Below are positions 54,840 through 62,282 of a DNA stretch of 64,000 bases, piece after piece. The position numbers and the translations under genes are program-made. The notes under the pieces were generated by a model that ran no database searches, was not told the DNA's origin, and was given only the letters and a program-made list of their open reading frames with translations. The stretch is taken from the NCBI RefSeq assembly GCF_031326345.1, contig NZ_CP133671.1, positions 3,534,001 through 3,598,000 on the forward strand. The letters run 5' to 3'. Origin of the DNA: Aureispira sp. CCB-E. GTDB taxonomy: Bacteria; Bacteroidota; Bacteroidia; Chitinophagales; Saprospiraceae. Positions within the stretch are counted from its first letter, which is position 1. Each line of letters begins with the position of its first letter.

Positions 54840-55436
54840 ATGGAAACAGCTCAAACAATGCTACACGCTTATGTGGCTACAACTGGCACAGGGAAAACAA
54901 CGGAGACAAAAGCCCACGCAAAACGTTTGGGAGGAAAAACGTTAGTAATTATAGATAATGCCACGGTACAAGGTTGGGATGATATTAAAGCCATTGCACC
55001 AACTAAAAAAGCATTGGGCTTTAAAAAAGGTGTTCGAAAAATTTACTTTGATGATTACGGAGCGGAGGAGGTTTGGGGGAACATTCACAGGCATTTCAGA
55101 AATGGAAATATTATAATGGATGATGCTGCCATGTATGTAGAGCCGAATTGGAACCACAACGCAGCATTAAAAAAGGTGGTTATTCAGCATAGACATATTA
55201 GCGTTGATATTTTTATTATTGTACATCAATTTAATGATTTACCGCCTAAAATGTGGGGGTATATCAAATATCTATTTATTGGAAAATTAACTTCGATACC
55301 TAAAAAATCAGATATCAAAGTAGCCAACCCACGTGCCTTAATTGAGACTGCTATTAAAATGAACAGAGCAATAGCTGCAGCAGAAACAAGGGGAGAAGAT
55401 GTTTTTAGAAAATTCTACTGTTATAAAAACTTTTAA
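54840..55436 (+). CDS. FtsK/HerA/Zot-like packaging ATPase
   Basis: The 198-residue protein has a Walker A at residues 14-21 (TTGTGKTT), a Walker B NIIMDDAA with Asp94 and Asp95, and a following VDIFIIVHQFNDLPP segment in which the Gln after the strand is the sensor seen in viral packaging ATPases and Zot proteins. It lacks the membrane segment of Zot. The small size and context among capsid-type genes make a genome-packaging role likely. It resembles the ATPases of tailless membrane-containing phages more than tailed-phage terminases. Confidence 0.75.
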   Translation: METAQTMLHAYVATTGTGKTTETKAHAKRLGGKTLVIIDNATVQGWDDIKAIAPTKKALGFKKGVRKIYFDDYGAEEVWGNIHRHFRNGNIIMDDAAMYVEPNWNHNAALKKVVIQHRHISVDIFIIVHQFNDLPPKMWGYIKYLFIGKLTSIPKKSDIKVANPRALIETAIKMNRAIAAAETRGEDVFRKFYCYKNF

Positions 55437-55438
55437 AA

Positions 55439-55648
55439 ATGAGAAACTTCACAAGGAGAAAGAAACTAAGTAAGGAGGCAAAGGTATTCTTATGTATAGT
55501 TTTTTTTGAGTTTACTATATGGTGTGCTGCTCTGGGGTATGATCAATATAATAAGACGCAATTTAACAATGATCTAAAGGCAGAATTACAACTAATAAAG
55601 GAACTGCTAGAAGAACAAAATAAGGCTAGAATTAACAGCCCAAAATAG
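55439..55648 (+). CDS. small membrane protein with cytoplasmic and coiled-coil parts, 69 residues
   Basis: A basic N-terminus (MRNFTRRKKLSKEAK) precedes one membrane helix (about residues 16-35) and a charged coiled coil (about 40-66). It starts 2 nt after the ATPase stop. It could anchor the ATPase or belong to the virion membrane. Confidence 0.45.
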   Translation: MRNFTRRKKLSKEAKVFLCIVFFEFTIWCAALGYDQYNKTQFNNDLKAELQLIKELLEEQNKARINSPK

Positions 55649-55723
55649 CCTTTTTGCTCTGCTCAAACTAGACATTCAACTTGTTCAAAGTTAATTATTA
55701 ATTCATGTTTTTAAACAATACTT

Positions 55724-56389
55724 ATGAACAAGCAAATTTCCATTATCAACAAAAATTGTATTGATGGACTAAAGAAACTTGAAAGCAATTCTATTAATGC
55801 CGTTGTAACCGACCCGCCTTATTTTTGTGGTATGACGCACAATGGCAATAAAGGCATATATAGCGACTTGAATTTAATGGAGCCATTTTTTAAAATTGTT
55901 TTTGAGGAATTTAAAAGGGTACTAAAACCCGATGGAGAGGTATATGTATTTTGTGATTGGCGTACATATCCTTTTTTTTATCCAATATTGGAGCAAATCT
56001 TTACGGTTAGAAATCGGATTACTTGGGACAAAAAAAGTGGTCCTGGTTGTTATTATTCGTTTTGTCACGAAGATATTATTTTTTGTACGAATCCTAGCCC
56101 TGCCTTCAATAAGCACAAAAGAGGGCTTAATATTTGGCGGTTCCCAGCTTTTTCTTCAGGAGCAAAAAAGACAAACGGAGAAAAAATTCATCCCACACAG
56201 AAACCGCTTGAATTAATAGAGCATCTTGTTTTATCATCCACACAAGAAGGAGAGACCGTCTTAGATTGCTTTGTAGGTAGTGGAACAACAGCAGTAGCTT
56301 GCAAAAAGCTAAAACGGCAATTTGTTGGTTTTGAAATTCAGTCAAAGTATTACCAAATGGCACTAAAACGACTTAAAGAAGTTAAATAA
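55724..56389 (+). CDS. DNA methyltransferase, beta class (N6-adenine or N4-cytosine)
   Basis: The 221-residue protein has DPPYF (residues 30-34) before FVGSGTTA (about 184-191), the order of the beta class. It contains a short target-recognition part between the two. No restriction gene is adjacent. In viruses such orphan enzymes usually protect the genome from host restriction or tune expression. It follows the ATPase unit after 75 nt. Confidence 0.88.
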   Translation: MNKQISIINKNCIDGLKKLESNSINAVVTDPPYFCGMTHNGNKGIYSDLNLMEPFFKIVFEEFKRVLKPDGEVYVFCDWRTYPFFYPILEQIFTVRNRITWDKKSGPGCYYSFCHEDIIFCTNPSPAFNKHKRGLNIWRFPAFSSGAKKTNGEKIHPTQKPLELIEHLVLSSTQEGETVLDCFVGSGTTAVACKKLKRQFVGFEIQSKYYQMALKRLKEVK

Positions 56390-56409
56390 AACAAAAAGTT
56401 TCATTTTGT

Positions 56410-56428
56410 ACTTTTTGAAACAAAAAGT
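56410..56428 (+). terminator. possible hairpin after the methyltransferase
   Basis: ACTTTTTG (56410-56417) pairs with CAAAAAGT (56421-56428), with a 3-nt AAA loop. It begins 21 nt after the stop codon. The stem is AT-rich and only moderately stable. Confidence 0.35.
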
Positions 56429-56450
56429 TTTATAATTTTATAAATCTTAT

Positions 56451-56458
56451 TATATTTG
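56451..56458 (+). promoter_or_regulatory. possible -7 box for the gene at 56515
   Basis: TATATTTG matches TAnnTTTG exactly and lies 57 nt upstream of the start codon. The -33 region has only a weak GTTTT match. Confidence 0.3.
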
Positions 56459-56514
56459 TTTTAAGGCACACACAGATACCTATAATTCTGAATCCCTTAT
56501 TTATTTTTATAGAA

Positions 56515-56709
56515 ATGGCAGATAAACAAAGCAAGGAGGTAAAACTAGCATTACAATACCTAAAGGAAAACCGTGAGGAATCTTTAGATGTGATAGGAGA
56601 TGCAACTATTGAATACCTTTCAAGACAAAAACTAGAGAATGAAACACAACAAAATAAGATTAGCATGATCTTTAAATGTCTTAAAGATGTCATCTTATTT
56701 AATAAATAG
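56515..56709 (+). CDS. hypothetical helical protein, 64 residues
   Basis: This short, charged helical protein (DKQSKEVKLALQYLKENREE) shows no recognised family. It is bounded by a promoter-like motif and a strong terminator, so it may be a single-gene unit. Confidence 0.45.
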   Translation: MADKQSKEVKLALQYLKENREESLDVIGDATIEYLSRQKLENETQQNKISMIFKCLKDVILFNK

Positions 56710-56751
56710 TACCTCAAAAGAGGAGAGGGCTTGAACTAGACTTAAACTTTT

Positions 56752-56776
56752 AAGGCATCCAAATACTGGATGCCTT
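56752..56776 (+). terminator. terminator before the structural unit
   Basis: AAGGCATCC (56752-56760) pairs perfectly with GGATGCCTT (56768-56776), with a 7-nt loop and a T run to 56781. Confidence 0.9.
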
Positions 56777-56847
56777 TTTTTGTTGTTAATGCTTGATAAT
56801 TATAAAAATACGTTTAAAAAAATCGAAGATTACGAAAAAATCCAAAC

Positions 56848-56878
56848 TATTGCATGAGGGGAAGCAATGCCGTTACTT
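56848..56878 (+). promoter_or_regulatory. possible promoter of the capsid unit
   Basis: TTG at 56848-56850 and TTACTTTG at about 56871-56878 resemble Bacteroidota boxes 20 nt apart, with one mismatch in the -7 box. They lie between a terminator and the start at 56916, where a late promoter is expected. Confidence 0.3.
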
Positions 56879-56915
56879 TGTTAAGTAGAATGTTAGAAAA
56901 TTTAAATTGTAACGT

Positions 56916-57524
56916 ATGTTTAATCGAAGATACAACCGCATGATTGCTGTTTCTCCGCAACAAATGCAACGCTTAGCGAACTACCAGAATACAATGGTAA
57001 CAACAACAGATGTGGCAGCTTATCGCAAAGAAGTACAAGCCAAAAAGCCAGATGTTACTCGTGATTTGTATGTAGAAATTGAAGTTAAAAATACTTCATC
57101 TACGCAAGAATTGCCATTTGTTTTGTTTGATGCTATTGGAGCTTATGCTGATCAACAGAATTATGTTCAATCAGGGAATATAAGCATCGTGGGAGTTTCT
57201 AAATCTTATAACTTGCTAATGAGAAAGCTCCTAACAGGTAAGTTTATTATCAAGGATTTGCACCTTGAAACATTAGCAGGAAAAGAAGGGCAATTTTCTA
57301 GAGCTATCTCTATTTGGGACGATTCTTTGGAAGTGGATACCGTTTCTATTATCAAAACAATCTATCCATCTAAAGGAAGAAATTCAATGCAAGAAAATTT
57401 AAACCTAACAGAGTTGAAAGGAATCAACAAAACGTTAGACGCTGGATCTTCTTTGACCTCTACCATCCTTCCTGGTAATACCTATACACTTCGCTTCTTC
57501 CTAACAGAAGTAAAATTGTCTTAA
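56916..57524 (+). CDS. probable major capsid protein (jelly-roll type, predicted)
   Basis: The 202-residue protein opens the late unit behind a strong terminator, where a highly expressed capsid gene is expected. It is the largest beta-rich protein there, with strand-like runs such as RDLYVEIEVKN, ELPFVLFDAIGAY, FIIKDLHLET and TYTLRFFLTEVKLS. Its size would suit a single jelly roll. I could not match it to a named capsid family, so this call rests on position and composition. It could instead be a minor structural protein. Confidence 0.5.
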   Translation: MFNRRYNRMIAVSPQQMQRLANYQNTMVTTTDVAAYRKEVQAKKPDVTRDLYVEIEVKNTSSTQELPFVLFDAIGAYADQQNYVQSGNISIVGVSKSYNLLMRKLLTGKFIIKDLHLETLAGKEGQFSRAISIWDDSLEVDTVSIIKTIYPSKGRNSMQENLNLTELKGINKTLDAGSSLTSTILPGNTYTLRFFLTEVKLS

Positions 57525-57578
57525 CAGGCAATTCACAAGAAAAGGAAATTAATTTTTTGGCTTAATGTAGTGTAGAAA

Positions 57579-57941
57579 ATGACTGAACAAGAATGGAATC
57601 AAGCGTGGGATATTTATGACAGCTGTATTGATGCTGGTGGTGTTCCTGCTCATTGTGAAGGAGCTGCTCAGGCTAGTTTTCCCGATTTTTCAACTACTAG
57701 CCAAGGGGGAGGCTCTGCTATTGGTCAATACTTTGGAAATCCAGGCAATTGGGCTGGCTTTGCTTCTGGTATTACGGATGTAGTAGGAGATATTATAGGA
57801 ATAGCCAACGGTCGACCGAATTACAGCGGTGATTATATGTACCATCAACAACAGCAACAAAGTAAAATGTTATGGTGGGTCATTGGTGGAGTAGCTGCCG
57901 TATTCCTTATTATTTTATTGATTATCGTATTAAAAAAATAG
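57579..57941 (+). CDS. tail-anchored virion-type membrane protein, 120 residues
   Basis: The N-terminal 85 residues are Gly/Ser-rich and soluble with two Cys (SCIDAGGVPAHC), then a Gln-rich stretch, and a C-terminal membrane helix (about 96-118) that ends in Lys-Lys. The same C-terminal anchor type recurs in at least three other small proteins here. It lies 54 nt after the putative capsid gene. Confidence 0.55.
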   Translation: MTEQEWNQAWDIYDSCIDAGGVPAHCEGAAQASFPDFSTTSQGGGSAIGQYFGNPGNWAGFASGITDVVGDIIGIANGRPNYSGDYMYHQQQQQSKMLWWVIGGVAAVFLIILLIIVLKK

Positions 57942-57948
57942 AAATAAG

Positions 57949-58275
57949 ATGGAGTGGTTTTCTAAAAACTGGTGGGTCGTGTTAATTTTGGGTTTAGCAG
58001 CTGTCGGGCTGTGGTGGTATTTCAGCAAAGAAGAAGAACCAATTGTAACTGCGCCTTCTGGACCTTGTGCAGGGCATGAAGGAATAATTAAAGAACAAAT
58101 TGACTTTATTAATAATGATGCAGATTGGAAAGCCAATGCAGAAAAGCAAATTAATGAAGCTGGTCATCCTTGCGAAAAGAAAGGTCTTACAAAAGAGCAG
58201 TGTATTCGCTTAAATGCAATTCATTACTTAAAAAGTATTGGAAAGATACCAGCCTCTTGTTCTTTGTATATGTAA
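57949..58275 (+). CDS. N-anchored membrane protein with Cys-containing domain, 108 residues
   Basis: A membrane helix at about residues 5-25 is followed by a Glu/Lys-rich helical domain with four Cys (about 38, 74, 83 and 105), which could form two disulfides if exported. It starts 7 nt after the preceding stop. No family is recognised. Confidence 0.5.
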   Translation: MEWFSKNWWVVLILGLAAVGLWWYFSKEEEPIVTAPSGPCAGHEGIIKEQIDFINNDADWKANAEKQINEAGHPCEKKGLTKEQCIRLNAIHYLKSIGKIPASCSLYM

Positions 58276-58291
58276 TTAACTCGTAACTGTT

Positions 58292-58387
58292 ATGCAATTT
58301 AATTTAGTAACCATATTAGTATTGGTTTTGCTGTTGTTCCTTTTGTTTAGAGGGTTCTCAATGGGCAAAGCTTTTGGCTGGGAATAA
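58292..58387 (+). CDS. very short single-helix membrane peptide, 31 residues
   Basis: It encodes MQFNLVTILVLVLLLFLLFR followed by GFSMGKAFGWE. One hydrophobic helix spans nearly the whole peptide. It lies in a 120-nt gap that would otherwise be empty, in line with the flanking genes, 8 nt before the next start. Small membrane peptides are typical of membrane-containing phages, so I consider it real. Confidence 0.45.
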   Translation: MQFNLVTILVLVLLLFLLFRGFSMGKAFGWE

Positions 58388-58395
58388 TTTGAATT

Positions 58396-58857
58396 ATGAA
58401 GCTGGATAAATGGACTGTTATTTTAATCGTTGCCTTAGTACTAATTGCTGTACTGGTTTGGTTAGGAATAGAAAACAAATGGTTTTCCCCTAAAACTGCT
58501 TTGTCACTCAAACAAGGGGATGGAGATGTAATAACAGACGATAACGGAAAAGCTTCTGCAGAATATACTCGAATCGCTCAAAATGCACACGATCAAATCT
58601 ATCCTACAAACTGGAATATCTTTAACCCTGTGAGTAATGCCGCTTGGGAGGATGTTATTTTGGATTTATACAAATTGAATGACAATGAATTAAGAATTGT
58701 GGTCAATGAGTATTCTAGGTTATTTAATGACAGTTCTCTAAGAAGTTTGATCAATAACGAAATGACAGGATGTTGGTCAAAGAGTTATTACACTCCAACA
58801 GACTCTTGTTATCAATATTACGACGTTAAAGAACGTCTAAACAAAATCAACGCTTAA
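58396..58857 (+). CDS. N-anchored membrane protein, 153 residues, paralogue-like of 62283
   Basis: A membrane helix (about 7-26) precedes a helical domain (WEDVILDLYKLNDNELRIVV) with two Cys near the end (about 125 and 137). The phrase L-x-D-x-E-L with a following Tyr-rich helix also occurs in the protein at 62283, which has the same topology and length. They may be paralogous virion proteins of opposite ends of the late region. Confidence 0.5.
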   Translation: MKLDKWTVILIVALVLIAVLVWLGIENKWFSPKTALSLKQGDGDVITDDNGKASAEYTRIAQNAHDQIYPTNWNIFNPVSNAAWEDVILDLYKLNDNELRIVVNEYSRLFNDSSLRSLINNEMTGCWSKSYYTPTDSCYQYYDVKERLNKINA

Positions 58858-58861
58858 TAAT

Positions 58862-59026
58862 ATGAAACCAACAGATTGGATTATTGCTGGAGTATTAATT
58901 TTCGCAGCGGTTTATTTAGCTCTACAGAGCAACGAACGAATGGAAGAAGCAAGGTATAGAAACCAATTGCGAGAAGCTGCGTGGGCAGCTGCTCAACAAA
59001 ATGGAGACAGTGCTCCTTCTACCTAA
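58862..59026 (+). CDS. N-anchored small membrane protein, 54 residues
   Basis: A membrane helix at about residues 5-21 (DWIIAGVLIFAAVYLAL) is followed by a Glu/Arg/Ala-rich helix. It begins 4 nt after the previous stop. No family is recognised. Confidence 0.5.
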   Translation: MKPTDWIIAGVLIFAAVYLALQSNERMEEARYRNQLREAAWAAAQQNGDSAPST

Positions 59027-59037
59027 AAGAATTAAAA

Positions 59038-59172
59038 ATGTCAACATTTCCGACGATACCTGTTGCCTTAGAAGTGAATGCAAAGGCTGAGCCAATGAGT
59101 GTTGCCATGCTGACAATAGGCTTGTTTTTAGCCTTGGTATTGGCTCTTTGGATATACAGCCTAATCTCTTAA
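59038..59172 (+). CDS. C-anchored small membrane protein, 44 residues
   Basis: I chose the ATG at 59038 (MSTFPTIPVALEV) because its distance from the previous stop fits the tight packing here. The C-terminal half is one membrane helix (about residues 20-42). It has the size of a minor membrane protein of a membrane-containing phage. Confidence 0.5.
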   Translation: MSTFPTIPVALEVNAKAEPMSVAMLTIGLFLALVLALWIYSLIS

Positions 59173-59198
59173 TTAAAAAGACTTTAAAATATAGTATC

Positions 59199-59636
59199 AT
59201 GACTGCTTTTAATGATAACCGATCATCTTATTTGATTCAACACGATTTCAGCAGAGAGCAAATGGAAGCTGAAACAGGAAGTCCAGAACAAACAGATGTA
59301 CATTACCAAATTCCAGATAGTTGTATGCCTAAATCGTATGATGGTGCAACAGGTCGATACATTCAAGCCACAGGGATTGTTAATAGTTTGCCAGTAGGCA
59401 AAAAAGCAACGCTTCGTTTGTATGTAAATGGACAATTGGAATCAGAAAAAACATATACCTCTAATGGCTTTATTTGCGATGATGCAATAGGAAAAGAACC
59501 ACCACAAGCCAATATCAAAGGAGGAGATTCTTTTTATCTGGAATTGATTACAGATGCAGTGGCTCCTGGTATTGAATTTACACAGGTGAAATTTAACACC
59601 TATTCAGGAAAAATTGAAAATAGTCTTTGCGGGTAA
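59199..59636 (+). CDS. beta-rich structural protein candidate, 145 residues
   Basis: The start at 59199 (MTAFNDN) replaces a longer frame that overlaps the previous gene. The protein is beta-rich (YIQATGIVNSLPVGKKATLR, then LRLYVNGQLESEKTY) with no membrane segment and ends just before a terminator. It could be a second jelly-roll capsid protein, a vertex or a spike protein. No family is recognised. Confidence 0.45.
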   Translation: MTAFNDNRSSYLIQHDFSREQMEAETGSPEQTDVHYQIPDSCMPKSYDGATGRYIQATGIVNSLPVGKKATLRLYVNGQLESEKTYTSNGFICDDAIGKEPPQANIKGGDSFYLELITDAVAPGIEFTQVKFNTYSGKIENSLCG

Positions 59637-59669
59637 AAACGCATCCATATAATTAGATATTTATTTAAG

Positions 59670-59704
59670 GCTCGCAGCTCCCCTGTATTGTTGGAGCTGC
59701 GAGC
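59670..59704 (+). terminator. strong terminator of the first late unit
   Basis: GCTCGCAGCTCC (59670-59681) and GGAGCTGCGAGC (59693-59704) form a perfect 12-bp stem around an 11-nt loop, followed by six T residues. Confidence 0.92.
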
Positions 59705-59734
59705 TTTTTTATTACCTATAAAAAAATAGATTTT

Positions 59735-59953
59735 ATGAAGCCTTTTCAAATGTTAAGCTTAGGATTAGCAGCTCTTTTGTTAGTGGTTACTTACCTAGAT
59801 TATAAAGAAAAAAAGAGCATGAATAATTTTATCAAAGGAGCTAAGAAGCCTTGTTCTTGTTCGGATCATAGCGAGAGTGGGGCAAACTTGGACGGAGCAC
59901 CAGCACCAAGCACCACAGACGGCAACAATGCCTTGGCGGTTGCTGGTCTTTAG
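59735..59953 (+). CDS. N-anchored membrane protein, 72 residues
   Basis: A hydrophobic helix (about 5-22) is followed by a basic stretch and a Cys pair (CSCSDHSE), then a low-complexity acidic/Ala tail. It opens the second late unit behind the terminator at 59704. No family is recognised. Confidence 0.5.
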   Translation: MKPFQMLSLGLAALLLVVTYLDYKEKKSMNNFIKGAKKPCSCSDHSESGANLDGAPAPSTTDGNNALAVAGL

Positions 59954-59972
59954 AGAATCAAATACAACGAAC

Positions 59973-60647
59973 ATGGCAAGTTTTGAAGAGTGGGTTAAAC
60001 CAGGTAAAAGAAGGTATAGACGAATAAAAGCTGGTTATCAAAATCACCCCCAAGATCCTGGCAATTATACAGGGGGAAAAATAGGCGTAGGAATCCAAGC
60101 AGGCACCAATATGTCGATTGCTGCGCCTACTTTGTCTAATTGGCGGGGGCATCCTGTTACAGCTGCAGAAATGCAAACCCTAACTGAACAAGAAGCCTTG
60201 CAAATTTATCGCCAAAACTACTGGAATAAAATTCTAGGAACGCAAATCAAGAGTCAAACCATTGCAGATTTTTTGGCAGATATGAAATCTAGTGGAGGCG
60301 GTGTCAAAAATATGCAAAGAGCGTTGAACGATTTGGGCGAAAGTCTTGCCATTGATGGCGTGGTAGGACCGTTGACATTAGGAGCCATTAACAGGCAAAT
60401 AGATAAAAGCGTTGCTCGGCTAAACAACGCCTTTAGAAAAAGGCAAATTGAATATTACAACTCTAAACAAAGTTTTGCTAAATCAGTTTGGTTAAAATCT
60501 TTGGATAAAGATTATCCAGCAATGAGTGAGACCGCAGAAAAGGCAGGACTACCAGAGGAATATAATAATAAAACTTGGATCATCTTAGGCATTGGCTTGG
60601 GACTTCTTTTATTAATTCTATTAGGTTGGATGTTACTAAAAAAATAA
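59973..60647 (+). CDS. GH108-like muramidase / peptidoglycan-binding protein with C-terminal membrane anchor
   Basis: The ATG at 59973 (MASFEEW) is used; longer frames overlap the previous gene in another frame. The N-terminal 140 residues match GH108 N-acetylmuramidases (GYQNHPQDPGNYTGG, LTEQEALQIYRQNYW), followed by a PG_binding_3-like stretch (IDGVVGPLTLGAIN) and a membrane helix near the end (about 200-222) closing in Lys-Lys. The catalytic Glu of the EGGY motif is replaced by Lys19-Ala20-Gly-Tyr, so the enzyme may be inactive or use another residue. It is likely a virion protein that touches the wall on entry or exit. Confidence 0.7.
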   Translation: MASFEEWVKPGKRRYRRIKAGYQNHPQDPGNYTGGKIGVGIQAGTNMSIAAPTLSNWRGHPVTAAEMQTLTEQEALQIYRQNYWNKILGTQIKSQTIADFLADMKSSGGGVKNMQRALNDLGESLAIDGVVGPLTLGAINRQIDKSVARLNNAFRKRQIEYYNSKQSFAKSVWLKSLDKDYPAMSETAEKAGLPEEYNNKTWIILGIGLGLLLLILLGWMLLKK

Positions 60648-60653
60648 AATGAG

Positions 60654-60977
60654 ATGCTACTAGATATTCATAAAATTGATAAGAAAACGAAAATAAAAGT
60701 CCTTGCCATACACTTTTTTTTGTTAGCAACTTCTGTAGTCGTTGCTCAAAGTTATGGGCAGCAATTAGACGATTATTTTGCTTTGAATAACCAGGTTATT
60801 GCAGACCTACAAAGACAGTTGCAGTTTGCTACAGGAGTCTGTTTTTTAATGGGCTTTTTGACGTTGTTAACCATTGTTTTTTTTGTATTTGAACACAAAA
60901 TTAATATTGCTTTGGATCGTCTTTCTAATTGGATTCGAATCAAAAGAATTTGGATAAAAACTAAATGGCCTTTTTGA
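60654..60977 (+). CDS. two-helix membrane protein, 107 residues
   Basis: Two membrane segments (about 15-33 and 60-84) surround a hydrophilic loop with a short coiled coil, and the C-terminus is basic. It could be a holin, given its place next to the muramidase-like gene. That is inference from context. Confidence 0.45.
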   Translation: MLLDIHKIDKKTKIKVLAIHFFLLATSVVVAQSYGQQLDDYFALNNQVIADLQRQLQFATGVCFLMGFLTLLTIVFFVFEHKINIALDRLSNWIRIKRIWIKTKWPF

Positions 60978-60978
60978 T

Positions 60979-61371
60979 ATGAGTAATACTATAAAAATTT
61001 TATTGGTTCTTTTGATTCCTGTTTTGCTAATTGCTTTTGTTCTCTTTTCAAAAAAGGATAAAAAGAACACGTCTAGCGGAGGAGCTGGTAGCAGTTCAGG
61101 AAATGGCACTACAGGAGGAGAGACATCCTCAACGCCTTGTGTAACCTTGGGACGAGTTGAATATTTGGAAGAAAAGCGGATTCGAAAGCAACGAATCAAA
61201 CGAGAGATAACAGGCGATTATGATGCGGTGCATGAGCTATTAGCCAAATATAGAGCCAAAGCCTTGGCGGCTGGTAAGCTGAATACTGCAGACGAGATTT
61301 TAGAATTTGCTTGCTGGGCGGAGGCTGATATCGAAATGAAAGAAGACGGTTATTGTTACATAGAAGTATAA
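60979..61371 (+). CDS. N-anchored membrane protein ending in a Gly-Tyr-Cys motif, 130 residues
   Basis: A membrane helix (about 5-22) is followed by a Ser/Gly-rich linker and a charged helical domain. The protein ends CWAEADIEMKEDGYCYIEV. The DGYC near the end is also seen as EGYC in the next protein, which points to a shared C-terminal feature. The gap to the previous gene is 1 nt. Confidence 0.5.
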   Translation: MSNTIKILLVLLIPVLLIAFVLFSKKDKKNTSSGGAGSSSGNGTTGGETSSTPCVTLGRVEYLEEKRIRKQRIKREITGDYDAVHELLAKYRAKALAAGKLNTADEILEFACWAEADIEMKEDGYCYIEV

Positions 61372-61373
61372 TT

Positions 61374-61640
61374 ATGAAAGCAGTAAAAAAATATTGGTGG
61401 GTGTTTTTATTGTTGGCGGTATTGCTCTTTTTCTTCTTTGGTAAAAAGATGAGCAGCTCCTCCAAAAATACCGAAAAAAACAAATCCTTGGGCGGTTCAG
61501 ATGGCCAGGGGTGTAAGCCTATTTCTTGGGAAGATTTTAAAGGCAAAAAGCAGTATTATTATGATACCAATGGCCACGACTGGACCCGTGCGCACTTACA
61601 AGTATTAGACGAGGGCTATTGCGAACACACAGGCACTTAA
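61374..61640 (+). CDS. N-anchored membrane protein, 88 residues
   Basis: The ATG at 61374 (MKAVKKYWWVFLLL) is chosen over one 7 codons upstream, which overlaps the previous gene. One membrane helix (about 8-24) is followed by a soluble part that ends DEGYCEHTGT, resembling the end of the preceding protein. No family is recognised. Confidence 0.5.
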   Translation: MKAVKKYWWVFLLLAVLLFFFFGKKMSSSSKNTEKNKSLGGSDGQGCKPISWEDFKGKKQYYYDTNGHDWTRAHLQVLDEGYCEHTGT

Positions 61641-61651
61641 AATAAAAGGAT

Positions 61652-62053
61652 ATGAGTTTATTAAGTTCACTATTAACCTCTACAGGGTCTTTTGATAAAT
61701 TACGTCAAGGCTATTACGACGAAGGGTCGGCTTGTGGTTTTGTCACCGAATGCCAAGAAACCAAAGATTGTATGTTTCGGGTTTGTGCTCCTCATCAAGA
61801 TGCTTATGGAGGTACCTTTTTTGAAAATTGTATTCGTGCTTGTAATGAAGACCGTTTTATGCAGACCTTAGAGGATTATGTGTGCAAAAATCCACAGCAG
61901 GCTTGGGAGCTGTATGGAATAACCTGCGAAGGGTACAAAGCCCGTGCTTCTAAAGGATCATTCAAAATATTGGGGCGAGAATTTACCTTTCTGCAGATAG
62001 CAAGTGCTATTCTTTTAATGATCCTTATTTATATTATCATTCAACGTATTTAG
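61652..62053 (+). CDS. Cys-rich C-anchored membrane protein, 133 residues
   Basis: The soluble N-terminal part has eight Cys in about 90 residues (for example CGFVTECQETKDC and FENCIRACNEDRF) and the C-terminus is a membrane helix (about 110-131). This pattern suggests a disulfide-rich domain exposed outside the cytoplasm. No family is recognised. A receptor-binding or vertex protein is possible. Confidence 0.55.
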   Translation: MSLLSSLLTSTGSFDKLRQGYYDEGSACGFVTECQETKDCMFRVCAPHQDAYGGTFFENCIRACNEDRFMQTLEDYVCKNPQQAWELYGITCEGYKARASKGSFKILGREFTFLQIASAILLMILIYIIIQRI

Positions 62054-62055
62054 TT

Positions 62056-62277
62056 ATGGCACAAGAACAAGGCGGCATGGGGGGCGGTATTTGGGGCAGT
62101 TTAATTGATGGTATTTTTGATTCGGTTGGAAAGGCGCAAGATATGGATGCTGCCAACCAAGCTTTTGACCGAGTTGTATTTATGCAACCAGGAAAGTATA
62201 ATCAAGGCAATCAAGATGTCATTATTTTTGTTGGTTTGCTTTTGATTCTTGGATTGGTGATTTTTTTCTTAAAATAG
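62056..62277 (+). CDS. C-anchored membrane protein, 73 residues
   Basis: A Gly-rich N-terminus (QGGMGGGIWGSLIDGIFD) precedes a C-terminal membrane helix (about 52-72) that ends in Lys. The anchor resembles those of the proteins at 57579 and 62713. It begins 2 nt after the previous stop. Confidence 0.5.
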   Translation: MAQEQGGMGGGIWGSLIDGIFDSVGKAQDMDAANQAFDRVVFMQPGKYNQGNQDVIIFVGLLLILGLVIFFLK

Positions 62278-62282
62278 GTAGT

